In this document: piece by piece, positions 46,469 to 57,445 of the stretch | Position numbering within the stretch: position 1 is the stretch's first letter | Layout of the letters: every line of letters begins with the position of its first letter | DNA from: Apiospora phragmitis | Lineage: Eukaryota > Ascomycota > Sordariomycetes > Amphisphaeriales > Apiosporaceae | Reading direction: 5' to 3' | DNA: 64,000 bases | NCBI GenBank assembly: GCA_038363925.1 | Contig: JAQQWL010000016.1 | Span: forward strand, 310,001 to 374,000 | Made by a program: the position numbers and the translations under genes | The notes under the pieces: generated by a model | Told to the model about the DNA's origin: nothing | Database searches by the model: none | What the model saw: the letters and a program-made list of their open reading frames with translations, nothing else

Positions 46469-47985
46469 TTATTGCTCAGCTTTACGCCGGTTTTTCACTA
46501 CGAGAGCCACTGGTCAGCCACGTTCAACAACATAGGTGCAGGGGAAGGGAGGAGAAGTGAACTTACTGAAATCCTTGATCTGTTCGACCTTGCTGGCGAA
46601 GAACATGCCCTTCCTGTCATTCCGCCACTTGAGCACCCCAATCTCGCCGGCGAAATTAGCCATATCCTCATATTCGCGCACACTCTCAAAGTCCTTGAAG
46701 AGAAAACCAGGGCAAACACTCATGCGCTCCGTATCCAGCTGCCACAGACGAATCTGATCGACAATAACGGGGGGAGAAGAGGCTTCTTCTGTGCAGCGGC
46801 CAAGCGGTGCATTTGTTCATGTGCGTGTGTTGCCAGGTAGGATATAATCTGGTCTGAAGTAATACCCATGTCCACGGCCTTCCTGATGGATTGCCTGGAT
46901 AGCTTCCCCGATACAAGTTCGCGGAATCGCATCTTCAGTTCGCAAAACAAAGCTAAAACTGCGATCTGCAGTGGTGATGATGTATATGCATATACACGGA
47001 AGTTGGTCTCTAGGATGATCGCGTTCTTGTCCCCTGCGTCTGATATGCCCCCTTCCGAGGCGGCCAAGAAGCCGGCCGACACAGACCTCAAACTGGACTC
47101 GGAGCTCGTAAGTGTCGTGGCCAGCCGCGTGGGGAAATACTGTTGATGATCATGCGGAGGGATGTAGATCAGGCCAAAATCCACTAGATAAGGCAGCATG
47201 TTCCGTCGCGGCTCGGTCAGAGCATCTGTACTGTAGCCTCGACCCAGCTCGAGTGAGGCGAGGAGAAATAGAAACGATAGCATGTCCACGCTGTCCATAC
47301 CGGCGCGCTCGCCAGCCGCGTCGGCAGCTTCAAGCCACAACAGCAACAGCGTCCACACTTGCGAGTTGGCCTCCTGCAGCAAGAAGGTAAAGCCTGCCTG
47401 TGTGATACTGATAGTAGCCACACTTCGCTTCTCGACAAGGCGACCGGCAATGAGCAGTTCTTTGACGGAAGCCTTGGGCCCGCCGCCGCTCGTATCCTTC
47501 TCGCGCATGTCTGAGTACTCGACCGAGTTCACCACGTAATGTAGAATGTCGTCCCACTTCTTTCGCGCATACCGATCTAGGAGCGCCAGATCGACGTCGG
47601 AGGGTACAGGCAGCGTGGACGGCACGCCAAAGGAATGGTGGCCGCCGCCGCCTTCGAGGGCAAGCCGCAGACTGTTTCGGAAGTTGGTCGTCAGGGTCAT
47701 GGACTGGGGCCCGGCGCTCTGGATGATGTGCAGGCTGCGCAAGGTCGCGAGCGCCTGGTCCTTCTGGCGCTTCGAGTTGGGCTTGACCCAGATTTCGAGG
47801 TCGGATATCAGGAAGGGCGTGGGAATGTACAGCATGGCCATGACAATGGTCTTGGCCAGGTGTGGGAGCATGCGTCGGAAGATGGCGAAGGCGGTCGAAG
47901 GCTGCTGGTAGAGCCGCTTGAAGGTGGTGCCCGGCAGCTTCTCCAGGTAGTCGGAGAGCTGGAGGGAGTTTGTGTTGACCGACAT
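46469..47985 (-). CDS. TFB2: TFIIH core subunit Tfb2/p52 (one apparent 1-nt deletion)
   Basis: Exons 47985-46567 and 46509-46469 (intron 46510-46566, donor GTAAGT, branch GGCTGAC, acceptor CAG) give 486 residues when one base is added to the run of six at 46769-46774. The protein has the Tfb2 order: LSDYLEKLPGTTFKRLYQQPSTAFAIFR at the N-terminus, ARKKWDDILHYVVNS, FTFLLQEANSQVWTLLLLWLE, LSFLFLLASLELGRGYS, then FRVYAYTSSPLQIAVLALF and the C-terminal VIVDQIRLWQLDTERM and FASKVEQIKDF block that binds Tfb5. TFIIH opens promoters for RNA polymerase II and works in nucleotide excision repair. Upstream of the break the chain reads QKKPLLPP; downstream it resumes in the next frame. Confidence 0.9.
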
Positions 47986-48585
47986 CGTGAGGGGAGTGTC
48001 TGGTCAACAATGATGGTATTCACTATCTCATGGTCGGTAATGTTGATGCGACTGCTTCTGCGTCCCTTTTCGATCGCGCAGGGTGGTTTGATCGTGGGTG
48101 CTTGTGTAGCCAAGAAACGGGCTCGAACTGTGTCTTTCGAATTGAAAGCTCGATTGAATTTGAAGCTGATGCCTGTTGGCGTCACTTGCTTTTGTTGACA
48201 GGGATCAAATGCTCAAGCTCGGCTGGTTTTAATTGGCCAGCAAAGTGCCAAGCTTTCTTCAGTGGGTGGCCCTAGACGGAGATATTCCGCAAACATTCTC
48301 ACCCAAGGAGTGTGTCATTCCCCAATAGCTGGCAACTTTTGAGGATTCAAGATACATCTAGTTCTTGTGGTGATACGTATGTCAGTCAATTGAAGAAGTA
48401 AAAATGCCCAGATGTCTATGAAGGCATCATCGCTGCTCAATTCCAGGCAATACCCCAGGGGCATCCAACATCCAACGTATGCCTTTCACGCTCTCCTAGC
48501 TATGTTATATTGTAAACACTGTATCGTCCAATCCCATCAATCACCATCTATTCGACTGGCCTCTAATATTGCCCTCCAAAAGGCT
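47986..48585. other. TFB2 upstream region
   Basis: Spacer between tandem minus-strand genes; no supported gene. Confidence 0.45.
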
Positions 48586-49653
48586 TCAGTTCCATCCGTC
48601 AATGGCATATTTGAAGGTCACATCGCCTTTCCCGTGCTCGACCGGATTACCGTGGTCATCAAACAGCGCCCGTTCCTTGTAAGTCACATTTCCTTCCCAA
48701 TCCACTAGTATCATGGTTTGCCTTTGGGTGCCATATGCACCCTTGTCGAACAGTGTACCGTCGTCGTGCCGGCAAGCCTCGAGGACCTCATGGCCCTCAT
48801 CTTCAATCTCGTTGAAGGCCGCCTTCATCTTGCCCTGCTCCATTGCGTACAGCATGTCTTTCTCCTTGTCCTCGTCGGTAATCGCTGGAATGAAAATAGA
48901 CTGCTTTAGAGAGTCCAGTCGTTCATCAAAATCCATCTTGGCCCGGCGTGCGATCGTGGGTAGCGTGTCGTGGTCCAGGACCGAGAACAGTAGTTCCGAA
49001 AGCTCGTTCTCGCTTGCCTCGCTCGCGACGGCTTTTTCGATTGCTTCCTTAAGCAGCTGCCTGCCAAGCTTGACCTTCGGCCAGGTCGCGGGCTCCTCGT
49101 ACACCGTGTTGCTGAGGCCCCAGACATCGCCTCTCATGCCGCCAATCCGGGGTACCCCGTCGACGGCCTCACTGCGGTTGGATATGATAACCAATGGCTC
49201 GACCTCTCGATCCTGGACCCAGTTCCCGTTCAGCTCATCCTTGCTCCTTTTCGGCTTGAGATCGCCGCAGATCAGGGAGAACCCGCCCACGCCCTTCACC
49301 AGGCCACCCTCGAGCATCTTGGTGACGAACTGGTCCAGACTCTCGTCATTTGGCGCACCGAGCCAGGCAGTGACCATGCCGCCGCGGCTTCGAATGCCAT
49401 GAACAGGATGCACTGTATCATCTATGGTCTCGCGAAAGTTTGTGAGAACGGCAAGGCGGCCTGACTTGGTCACTCCCATCCATGTGCCGCGCTCCCGCCT
49501 TTGCAAGTCGCGTGACGAGAGGACCTGATTTCCAGAATCTTGATGAGTCCACCATTTGGGCCTGCTGGTAGGCCGCAGCACGTACTCATCCCTGTTGTCG
49601 AGGACGATAAGTGCGTAGTCTGGATGCGAGGTGGATACGAGTGCTATGCACAT
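48586..49653 (-). CDS. TANGO2/NRDE family protein
   Basis: Intact single exon of 355 residues from the ATG at 49653. It begins MCIALVSTSHPDYALIVLDN and shows the NRDE signature at residues 20-23, then RGTWMGVTKSGRLAVLTNFRE, SRGGMVTAWL, NRS and WGLSNTVYEEPATWPKVKLG, all typical of the TANGO2 (transport and Golgi organisation 2) family. The N-terminal Cys2 is in the position of an N-terminal-nucleophile residue. Animal and yeast members have been tied to Golgi organisation, haem trafficking and mitochondrial lipid metabolism, and the biochemical role is still debated. The C-terminal part MILVDWEGNVTYKERALFDD is also conserved. No signal peptide. Confidence 0.9.
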   Translation of the reverse strand: MCIALVSTSHPDYALIVLDNRDEYVLRPTSRPKWWTHQDSGNQVLSSRDLQRRERGTWMGVTKSGRLAVLTNFRETIDDTVHPVHGIRSRGGMVTAWLGAPNDESLDQFVTKMLEGGLVKGVGGFSLICGDLKPKRSKDELNGNWVQDREVEPLVIISNRSEAVDGVPRIGGMRGDVWGLSNTVYEEPATWPKVKLGRQLLKEAIEKAVASEASENELSELLFSVLDHDTLPTIARRAKMDFDERLDSLKQSIFIPAITDEDKEKDMLYAMEQGKMKAAFNEIEDEGHEVLEACRHDDGTLFDKGAYGTQRQTMILVDWEGNVTYKERALFDDHGNPVEHGKGDVTFKYAIDGWN

Positions 49654-51195
49654 TGCAACGCTCTTTTTGGGAAGCGAAGGGAAGGAAAAGCAATAAAATC
49701 TTGGGCTGCTGGCGGGAGTGGCGATATGATGGATTGTTTATAAAAGACCCTAGAATGCTCTGCTAGTAGTAGTAGTATAGTTTGCCACCTAAAGTTGTGT
49801 GCCTAACTCAACATCACACCGCTCAAGGTGTTGGCTATGTGCCTCTTAATAAATGGTTGGGTTGAGAACCAAGCCAGCGGCATGACAGCACCTAAGCCCC
49901 CTGCGCCTGCATGAATCAGCTGCTGTTCCTGCAGCTTAGGTAAATGGTACTACCGTAGTTTGCGTGGCGGTTGACTCCGTCGAATGGAACAGATCGTGTT
50001 ACCTAAAGAATGGTGATCGATGAATGGGCAGGAGCAACATGTTTGCCTCCTGATGTCTCGGATATATCGAATTGCTGTTTCTTGCACAAATGTACAGCAG
50101 GCAAGCAGGCAATCTGATTGAAGATCATCCGCCGTTGGGGCGGAGGCGGCCATCCAGTCCAGTCTATTCGGCAGTGCAGTGCAGTCTTGCTGGAAATCAA
50201 TCGCTGACAGCAGCCTATTCACTAGTGTCTACGCCTAACACCCTGCATTAGCGCTGCCGGCATCCCCTCCAAAGCGACCCGACATTCCCGTGCAGGCTAA
50301 AGACCCTGCGAAATAACAGGGCGGACGGCCAAACGGCCTCCTCTGCTCCCGACCTGGAGTGGTCTCGTGCCCAATCTTGTCAACTCAAACCAAGAACGGG
50401 CATAATTGTGCATGGTGAATTTCCAAGGCCCCTAAATTCGGCCACCGATAAACGGACATGCCGGAAATCTGTTGGGAGGCTCTGCGTGCTCCATCAGACC
50501 ACTCTCTAGGGCTGGAGGAAGATCTGTACGGTTTGGGTAATTGGTAGTCGAGTTGATGTCATTGGATGGTTGGCTGCCTCGGAACCGTGCAACCCCTAAA
50601 CATCCTAATCACGCTGCTTCTTACCTCTTGACCCAAAAGCGAGAACCGTCATCGGGACGCCTAGCCAAGACTGCTATACCCTAAGTGCTGGCTGCCTGAA
50701 TCATCATATGTAAGTACATTGTGTCCCATATACGACTGATCGGGCCTCAGGCAAAGTTTGTTACCAAGATAAAGATTGTGTCTTATGGTATTCAACTACG
50801 ATTCTTACATTAGGTACTTGATGGGTTTCGATTTGGAAATCATGGCATTTTACCTGGGTCTCATGGGACAATGTCATGGCACCTTTGATAGGTATGGTAT
50901 GGGAGGAAAGGGCAGTCACGAGGATTACTGACCTGGGCTCAGCCAAGGAAGGTTGCAATGCAGGTGGTTTGCAGAAGGTGCAGCGGGATGTATTGAGCAA
51001 CCACAGTCGGATTAACAATTCCGGGAGTCATGCAGAGCCTGCTTGGATATTGACAGGGCCCATGGCGAGATCCTCGGTCATCTAGAACGAGGTTGAAATC
51101 ACAACTCCGAACCTCCTAGTCTTTGAGCACAATTTCTCCATACACCTATATATACCCAACCCTGTTCTTTACTACCGCTAACATCCAATCTGGAG
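49654..51195. other. Divergent upstream region, 1.5 kb
   Basis: Between the TANGO2-family gene and the interrupted gene at 51.2 kb. A TATATATACC string at about 51,147-51,156 lies roughly 45 bases upstream of the ATG at 51196 and could be its TATA element. No gene is supported. Confidence 0.45.
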
Positions 51196-53196
51196 ATGCC
51201 TACGTCAATACGTCCGTCAAGTGTAAGTGCTGGCGAAGAGAGGTTCTACAGTGCACCCAGCAGTAGGTTGGGAAGCCATGTAAGTTTCTCCAAGCACCCC
51301 GATGGAACAGGCCACCAACACGAAGACAGAAGTACGAGCCAGAATCTACAGACCCTGGATTGATTGGCGAGGCGAGCTCCCCGGTGAGCGTGGCCAAGAA
51401 CTTGACCTGCGGCCCCGAATCCAAGACTTCGCCGGCCCATGAAAGTATACTTGGCCTTGGGAAGCATCGCAACCAGAGCATGAACCAGTCGTATCCCGAT
51501 AGTCTACAGCCTCAACCCAATTGGAACGCATCTACTTCAGTCAGCAGAGGAGCTCGTAAGTGCTCTCGTGACATTGGTGATAATCTGAGGGGATCCGGAC
51601 AGTCTGCAAAGGAACCCTCACAGTCGATCACAATCAGCCAATCGAGCACGACAGGCGCTTGCGACACACCTCATCCGACTCCCCAAAGAAACTCAACAAT
51701 AACAATTGAGCAGACCGAGAACATTGTGAACAACATCAAGACATACTTATCCTATCGCCGCCATGAGACGTGCGACGCGGTGCCTAGTGCGAGTGGTCAG
51801 ACCTACAAACCAACGCCCAGGCCCAGTATGCTAGTACCTCAGAGCTCTGATGCCATCGGAATACAGCCACGTTGGGACAACGATACCTACCTTGTCTCAA
51901 CGGACGACATTGCAGAGATACTAGATATTGTGATTGATGGCCTCCGAATAACGCACGATAGGCACCTTTCAACAGGGTGTCTGTCGGTCCTGTTCCCTAG
52001 TCACTCTAGAGCCAGAGCTGGTACCCATAAGAAGGGTATCTTTCCACAATGCTCAAAGTTCGCCGGCCAGGCTACTACCATCAGCTCCGTCAAGTCTGCC
52101 TTCAGCGTCGCAGGGTATGCCCAGGGGGCTCGGCAGCACCCACACACTACGCAACAACAAAGCTACCATCATCTCGAGGCAAAGCATCACAGAATGTGAT
52201 TAGTATACACCTTCGGAAGGCTCTTCTTGCAGAATTCCCGAGGACGGCGATGCGGTATCCAGCCTAAGCAACAGATGTGGCACCCCCCAGACGACCTCGC
52301 CCACTCCGAGTGTGCTTATGCAGAGAGGCAATGGTGTATCGGGAGTTGGCACTCAGAGCTTCAATCCGCCCCGTGGCGAAAACCTTTGGCTGGAGCGTCG
52401 ACCGAGTTCTACGCCACTACCGTGCAAACGGCCTGCGGTCGAACGGGCCAATATGCCGGCTAACGAACACGACATTGTGTCATTCCCACCACTTAGGCCG
52501 CGATCTTGCACAAATGACTGGGTCGCACCTCAGCCCGGACTAGAGAATTTTCACCCCGAAATACAACATACCCCAACTTTGTATCAGTGTGGCGTGGATG
52601 CTCATCGTGGCAACACCCCGTCGCCCGGCACACAGAGAGATGCCTCGCCTTCGAACACTGACCTCCCAAGCTCCACGACCTCACCCCGCAATTCGCCCAT
52701 AGAAAGCCCTAAAATCCCTGCAAAGAAGAGAATGGGTTCTTCTATGGGCATTGCCTCTCATCGAAGGCGAAGTACCCTCCACCAAATTGACCAACCTGAC
52801 CAGAATCCAGGTACTTTCTTACTAGACAGCCTTAGAAGATATAGTTTGATGCCTCTGCTGGAACACACGCCCGAGTTCCTGAGGAGGAAAACAGTGGTCC
52901 CTAAACCGTTCGAGGACGTGCCATTGACCGAACATAGGCGAATGTCGAGCCGCGCTATGTTGGAAGAAATACTGGCGAGGGCTCCTCCACAGGGCCCAGG
53001 CCAGAGCAGCCGATCCCGAAACAGCTCTTCTTCTTCTAGCAATCCCAGCAAAACATATCGGATGGCCTCCAGGCGAGGCAGTGACGGTAGTTATCTTAGA
53101 CGGCTCTCTTGTTTAGAAGAGTCCTCACCTCACGTTTGTGCGGATGAACAGCCGACGCCCATTTCAGAGAGATCATTCGAGGATAGTCTCAGATAG
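51196..53196 (+). pseudogene. Conserved Pezizomycotina unknown, interrupted by four frame breaks and a TAG
   Basis: From the ATG at 51196 (MPTSIRPSSVSAGEERF) a Ser/Thr/Pro-rich protein can be followed to the stop at 53194-53196 only by switching frame near 51344-51346, 52040-52043, 52070-52071 and 52139-52141 and passing a TAG at 52201-52203. The parts fit one family I have seen only as uncharacterised ascomycete proteins: STDDIAEILDIVIDGL, TMLKVRRPATTISSVKSAFSVAGYA (about 52,046-52,123), NNKATIISRQSITEC, then NEHDIVSFPPLRPRSCTNDW, MGSSMGIASHRRRST and TPEFLRRKTVVP. The frame breaks look like the one-base errors elsewhere in the window. The TAG does not, and may be a true nonsense change. It is either a decaying gene or a normal gene with poor sequence. 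Confidence 0.5.
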
Positions 53197-54604
53197 CACC
53201 CTTCTAGACAGTTCATATGAGTTCACCTGAGCAATTCAATTTGTAAATCTGTACGAGTATAAAATTCGACATGCTTCAGCGCATATAAATCATGTGCTCC
53301 TCTGTTGTTCTTGCGCTGACGTGTGGTGGAGTTCTGCAAGAGGTAAAGATAGTACTTACGTCCATTCCGCTGATTACCAGAACTGGAACGTTCTTGTATC
53401 TGGGAGCTAACTCGTTGCAGCATCTGAATCAAACTCGTGTAGTTGTGTTGACTGACGCCGAGATTTTCTATCCACTTGTCAATGGGTGTGATCGGGTCGT
53501 GGGTGTTGCTCACGAAGAGAATGTCATACCGGGATATGCCGCCTCACTGCCGAGCGGGCTGGCGACCCTCTTAAGGGAACCGGCCAGCCCGGGCAATAAA
53601 GCATCGTGTCGCTCTAGGCATATCAAGTGTTATTTGCAGTCGGCGCCTTTTGGGTCTCTGAAGGCCGTGGTGGATTCTGCAACCTATAGCCTTAGATCCC
53701 GTGACGACAGTGTACTCTCCAGTTCAAAGTCGTAAATGGGGTCATTGATCGCCTTCAGTCAGTCGAACTTGAACAATAGTAGCATCTTATAGATCTTGGT
53801 AGTATCGTCTCGGGTCTCTGCCAGGGTTTACTCGCAACAACGAAGAAAATGTACGAGTTACCCCTATTTTGGCTCTCGCATATTTCAAGACGAAGGGTTA
53901 TCCGCACTTCCGTGCAACCATAACGTACTTTATCTAGGGCGGTAGATCCCATGTAGTATGTACGAACACCGCGCTGCACCATCGTGGGAGCAGTATGCGA
54001 AGAGGGCGCCGATAATGCCCTTTAAGTGGTTTATTCTGTCGTCTATGAAACTCCGCAGAGAATCCCGCCGGAGCTACGTTCTCGCCCAGTTTTACTTTGC
54101 CCAACCACTTTTAAAACGAGCTCCAGAATGCTGAAGCCGCCGAAAGCTTTGTGGGAATTGTTGAAGCCAACGGACGAGATGCAAAAGTTGATTGCATACT
54201 GAGGACAAGGTAAAGTCTACTACACTTTATCTGAAGGCCAAGCGAGAACAGAAGTCAGTTGCATTACACCAGACTTCGTGTGTGTGTATTCCACACGGAT
54301 ATATGGTTCAGAAAATATTCAAGTTATTCAACACGTCTTTATACTAATATAAATTCATATAGACAACTAGGCGCATCCAAAGCTGACGGTGATGCAACGA
54401 TATGAAATATTCATTACCGATCAGAACGGATCGACTATAACCGACAAGATGTCCCAGCCGCCGGACATGTACAAACCTTCTTTTCCTTTCGACCCATAAC
54501 CAAGAAACATGGTCGAGTCGAAGTTTGTATGCACAACAGCAAAGCATGCACCCGTCAACTCACCCCGGAGAGTCAATAAATATCAACATGAATGCTATTT
54601 CCCT
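53197..54604. other. Interval without a supported gene
   Basis: Contains a minus-strand open frame at 53,223-53,513 starting VSNTHDPITPIDKWIENLG that I could not place, and spacer. AT-rich toward 54,300-54,370. Confidence 0.4.
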
Positions 54605-54605
54605 T

Positions 54606-54684
54606 GACCGGGCTGGTGTAGCCTAGCGGTTGTATCATTACTTATATACTCAAAGGCAAGAGGGTTCAACTCCCTCTGAGGTCA
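54606..54684 (+). tRNA. tRNA-like Pol III unit, degenerate
   Basis: An A box TAGCCTAGCGG at 54619-54629 and a B box GGTTCAACTCC at 54663-54673 both match the Pol III consensus exactly, and a TTTT terminator follows at 54686-54689. The T arm GAGGG/CCCTC pairs perfectly (54660-54664 with 54672-54676), followed by a seven-base acceptor half and an A. The outer acceptor bases (GACC with GGTC) pair, but the next two are mismatched, and the anticodon stem does not close. I therefore call it a tRNA pseudogene or a tRNA-derived element (such as a SINE head), not a working tRNA; no anticodon is assigned. Confidence 0.4.
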
Positions 54685-54902
54685 CTTTTCTTTTTCTTTC
54701 ATTTTGTCTCCTTTCTATTTCGCCTACCACATCTTCCTGTCTCCCAAGTTCTCTAGTATTGATCTCATTACTGGAGACGAAAGTGCTAATATGAATGTTT
54801 AGATGTAATACATCCTTTAAAGTAGGAACAAGCTTTAAATTACAACAATATATTGAGTAGACTAAAGTCGGAACGACATCTTGTCAGCAGTTATAAGATG
54901 CA

Positions 54903-55589
54903 CTATTTCCAAACACTAGCACTTTCAACTCCCTGAGATTTGCCCTCCTGATACGTTTCACTCAGCCCATCATATAGTCTCTTCACCCTCTCGATCTCTC
55001 CTCTCCACTTCCGCTTCTCCTCCTCGCCGCCTGATATTTCATCCACCAAGACCGCAAAGCTCTTCGCCGCGAAGAACTTGTTCCGGCTGTTATAGAGCGG
55101 GCGTCTCGCAAGGTTCTCGTCTCTCTCGTGCACGTCGTCCACCGCACGTACCCGGAACACCTCCTGTAGTATCTGAATGTCGTAGGGGATGCCGAACCGG
55201 TCGCGGCTGTCCTCGTAAGTGAACAGGTAGTAGAAGTTGTCGAAGCCGGACCACGTGATGCCGCTGAGGCACAGCGAGCACGGCTCGTGCGTCGCCACGA
55301 AGACGCAGTCCTTGGTCGTCGGCCGCGGCGGCTGCGACGACGCTGTACCGTCGGGCGGCGAGAAGAACTGCTGGATGCAGTTGATCTCCCCGTGCAGCAG
55401 CGGCGACGCCTGCTCGTTGTTCGTCGCCACCGTGACCGCCGATAGGTCGGATTTGCGCAGGATCGCGGCGCCGAACAGCTTGCTGCCTGATGAGACACCC
55501 GCGGCGGTCAGGGGCACGATCTTCTTCTCGATGGTCGAGAGCAACGCCTCCAGCAGGGTCTCTGGGCTGTCTGTTGGTGATGTCATCAT
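54903..55589 (-). CDS. Zinc-dependent CMP/dCMP deaminase-fold protein
   Basis: Intact single exon of 228 residues from the ATG at 55589. The cytidine-deaminase fold signature is present: His66-x-Glu68 (LLHGEINC, where His binds zinc and Glu shuttles protons) and Pro103-Cys104-x2-Cys107 (THEPCSLC). Unlike many relatives the first motif is HGE rather than HAE. Further conserved-looking text is GITWSGFDNFYYLFTYEDS. The family includes guanine, cytosine, CMP and tRNA-adenosine deaminases; the substrate cannot be told here. The highly charged helical C-terminus (GGEEEKRKWRGEIERVKRLYD) is an extension. The region is very GC-rich, so long shadow frames exist on the same strand. Confidence 0.85.
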   Translation of the reverse strand: MMTSPTDSPETLLEALLSTIEKKIVPLTAAGVSSGSKLFGAAILRKSDLSAVTVATNNEQASPLLHGEINCIQQFFSPPDGTASSQPPRPTTKDCVFVATHEPCSLCLSGITWSGFDNFYYLFTYEDSRDRFGIPYDIQILQEVFRVRAVDDVHERDENLARRPLYNSRNKFFAAKSFAVLVDEISGGEEEKRKWRGEIERVKRLYDGLSETYQEGKSQGVESASVWK

Positions 55590-56308
55590 AGTAGCAAAGT
55601 ATCGATAATTTCAAACTTCTGAAGATGGTGTTGTGACTCCTCGACTCCAACTATTTGACCATATGTGTAAGCGAAAACCAGCAATATATTGTCGGATCTT
55701 GGTGGCAGATCCGTGCTTCTTAAGATGCGCTATCGGAACCGGGGGTGGCCGCTTGCTTGCGTCCAGTCCAGTGAGCTATGTGGGCCGAATGCCGGCGAAC
55801 GCCGGTTTTCCTCTTTCCCAGCGATGACCATCTTGCAATTCGCTAGCCTCCTCACCTCTGGGTATGACCAACAATGAAGATGCAACAAATATCTCCAGTT
55901 GAGGCACGGGACAAGTCTGTGAGTTGTTGACACTGGTGCTGAGGAAAACGGAGGGTACGAGGTAACTCGGTTGAGGCGATGACGACTGCCCTCGCATGTA
56001 GAACTAACACCAAAATACTGCAAAGATGTTAAATTCTTTTGTGGATAGCACGTAGAGATAGCAGGTAGAGATTTGAAGAGGAAATCATGGATTCTTCGTG
56101 CCATTATTGATGCTATGAATTCATTGGAAGGTCAAGGAATAACGGAGGAGCGAGCTGGAGTGGACGAGACGCGTAGAGGCAATACAATCACGAATATACG
56201 CGAGTCGTGGCCAGTATCAGGAAGATACATACCAAGCCAGGGAGACTTCTAAACCGCGCGGCGTCTTGAGTGTTCCCGCCACGTTCGCGCCTTTTGCCGG
56301 CTGTGTGT
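55590..56308. other. Interval upstream of the deaminase gene
   Basis: No supported gene. No Rossmann N-terminus for the epimerase fragment that follows is found here, which is the reason for calling that fragment truncated. Confidence 0.45.
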
Positions 56309-56817
56309 CCGCCCAGGATCCCTCCCTAGCCCGTACCGGCCTCGGGAGCACCACATCCCTCGGCGCTAGCGGCGGGCCGGACCGTCGTGGTGGGCCGGGG
56401 AATGGGGGAGTGGGACCACGTTGCACGTGGAGGATCTGGCCGAGATCTACCGGGTCGTGCTCAAGGAGGTGCTGGTCAGCGACGGACGAGAAGCTTCCCA
56501 CGGGCAAGCGGGGCATCCTCTTCAGCGGCAATGGTCGACAGACCTGGCGCAAGGGTACGCAGGGCGTGACGGATGCGTGCTACGCGGCGGGTAGGATTCA
56601 GGATAACATCGTGAAGAGCGTTGGGCTAGAAGAAGGCGCGGCGGCGTTCTCCGAGTATCTTGGAGTGGATGGCCCAAACGCTGTCGAACTCGGTTATTGC
56701 GGTGACCCGAGAATTGTGTCGTCTGTGGCCAGGAGCCTGGGCTGGAAGCTAATGAAGGGATACAAGGAGGCTCGGAGACAGGGGTTCAGCGACGGCGACG
56801 ACTCATTTCTGGGGTAG
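56309..56817 (+). pseudogene. C-terminal fragment of an NAD(P)-dependent epimerase-like protein, 5'-truncated
   Basis: Read through two extra bases (56421-56422 and 56484-56485), the region codes ALAAGRTVVVGRGMGEWDHV, HVEDLAEIYRVVLKEVLV, LPTGKRGILFSGNGRQTW, then EEGAAAFSEYLGVDGPNAVELGY and SSVARSLGWKLMKGYKEA. This matches the C-terminal third of fungal NAD-dependent epimerase/dehydratase (extended SDR) proteins. The N-terminal nucleotide-binding TGxxGxxG domain is missing: the matching frame simply fades out upstream of about 56310. The remaining codons are well preserved, so the truncation may be recent, or the 5' part may have been lost by rearrangement. It cannot be a working oxidoreductase as it stands. 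Confidence 0.6.
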
Positions 56818-57172
56818 ATAAGATGCACGGTTCATGCTGGTATGTATCATCAGAAAGCACAAGGGCATATGGACGAGCTCACTTCCATACTTGAGTTGCA
56901 GTGGTGGGGGACTTGTGGTGTATTTCGGTATAGTCAGTCATTACTGAAAGAGGTTTCCATCGAGGTCTGCGCCACTGATCCCAAGGCATATGTGCTTCCG
57001 TCAATCATTCGTTATTAATACAGTGTGTTTGTTCCATGTGTGTCACCTAAACTCCGACCAGTCCAGTTCCAGAGTGGATGGATGGAAAACTCCATACGCC
57101 TGCCACTCGATCGATGTTACAAGTGTTCCATTCACGTCGTTGCGTTTCGTATAGTATCGTGTAGTGTGTCCT
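56818..57172. other. Convergent 3' interval
   Basis: Spacer between the epimerase fragment and the small Gly-rich protein gene; nothing is seen. Confidence 0.4.
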
Positions 57173-57445
57173 TCATTTCTTCCACTGGCCAGCATTCTCG
57201 ACACCCTTGGCGACGCCGTCAGCGCCGTTCTGGACGCCCGTGCCCAAAGAGCCGAGTGCGTCGCCGACGGGCTTGCCTGCTGAGCCGGTGGCGCCCGTAA
57301 TGGTGTCGCCGATACCGCGGCCGGCGGCACCCGTGACGTTGCCCACGGTGCGGGAAACGCCGCCCACCGTGTTGCCAAGAGCGCTGGTGACGAACTTAGC
57401 GGCACCGGTCACGCCGGTATCTTGCGAGGACTTGTCGAGAGGCAT
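57173..57445 (-). CDS. Small Gly/Ala/Thr-rich LEA-like protein
   Basis: The frame from the ATG at 57445 codes 90 residues, MPLDKSSQDTGVTGAAKFV and onward, made of loosely repeated units such as VTSALGNTVGGVSRTVGNVT, GAAGRGIGDTITGATG and GDALGSLGTGVQNGADGVAKG, and ends GVENAGQWKK. Similar tiny Gly-rich repeat proteins are common in ascomycetes and resemble late-embryogenesis-abundant/hydrophilin proteins linked to desiccation and stationary-phase stress. The frame is open for 39 more codons upstream, but that part is compositionally different (Gln/Thr/Asn-rich) and lacks an ATG before the alternative start, so I take it as 5' leader. Function is inferred from composition only. Confidence 0.65.
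   Translation of the reverse strand: MPLDKSSQDTGVTGAAKFVTSALGNTVGGVSRTVGNVTGAAGRGIGDTITGATGSAGKPVGDALGSLGTGVQNGADGVAKGVENAGQWKK

Noticed and set aside
53223..53513. Minus-strand frame with SNTHDPITPID, reminiscent of the C-terminus of TAP-like alpha/beta hydrolases
   Set aside because: The text before it (CPGWPVP-like) and after it lies in other frames with stops, the catalytic residues cannot be placed, and the match rests on a dozen residues. Too weak to call even a fragment.
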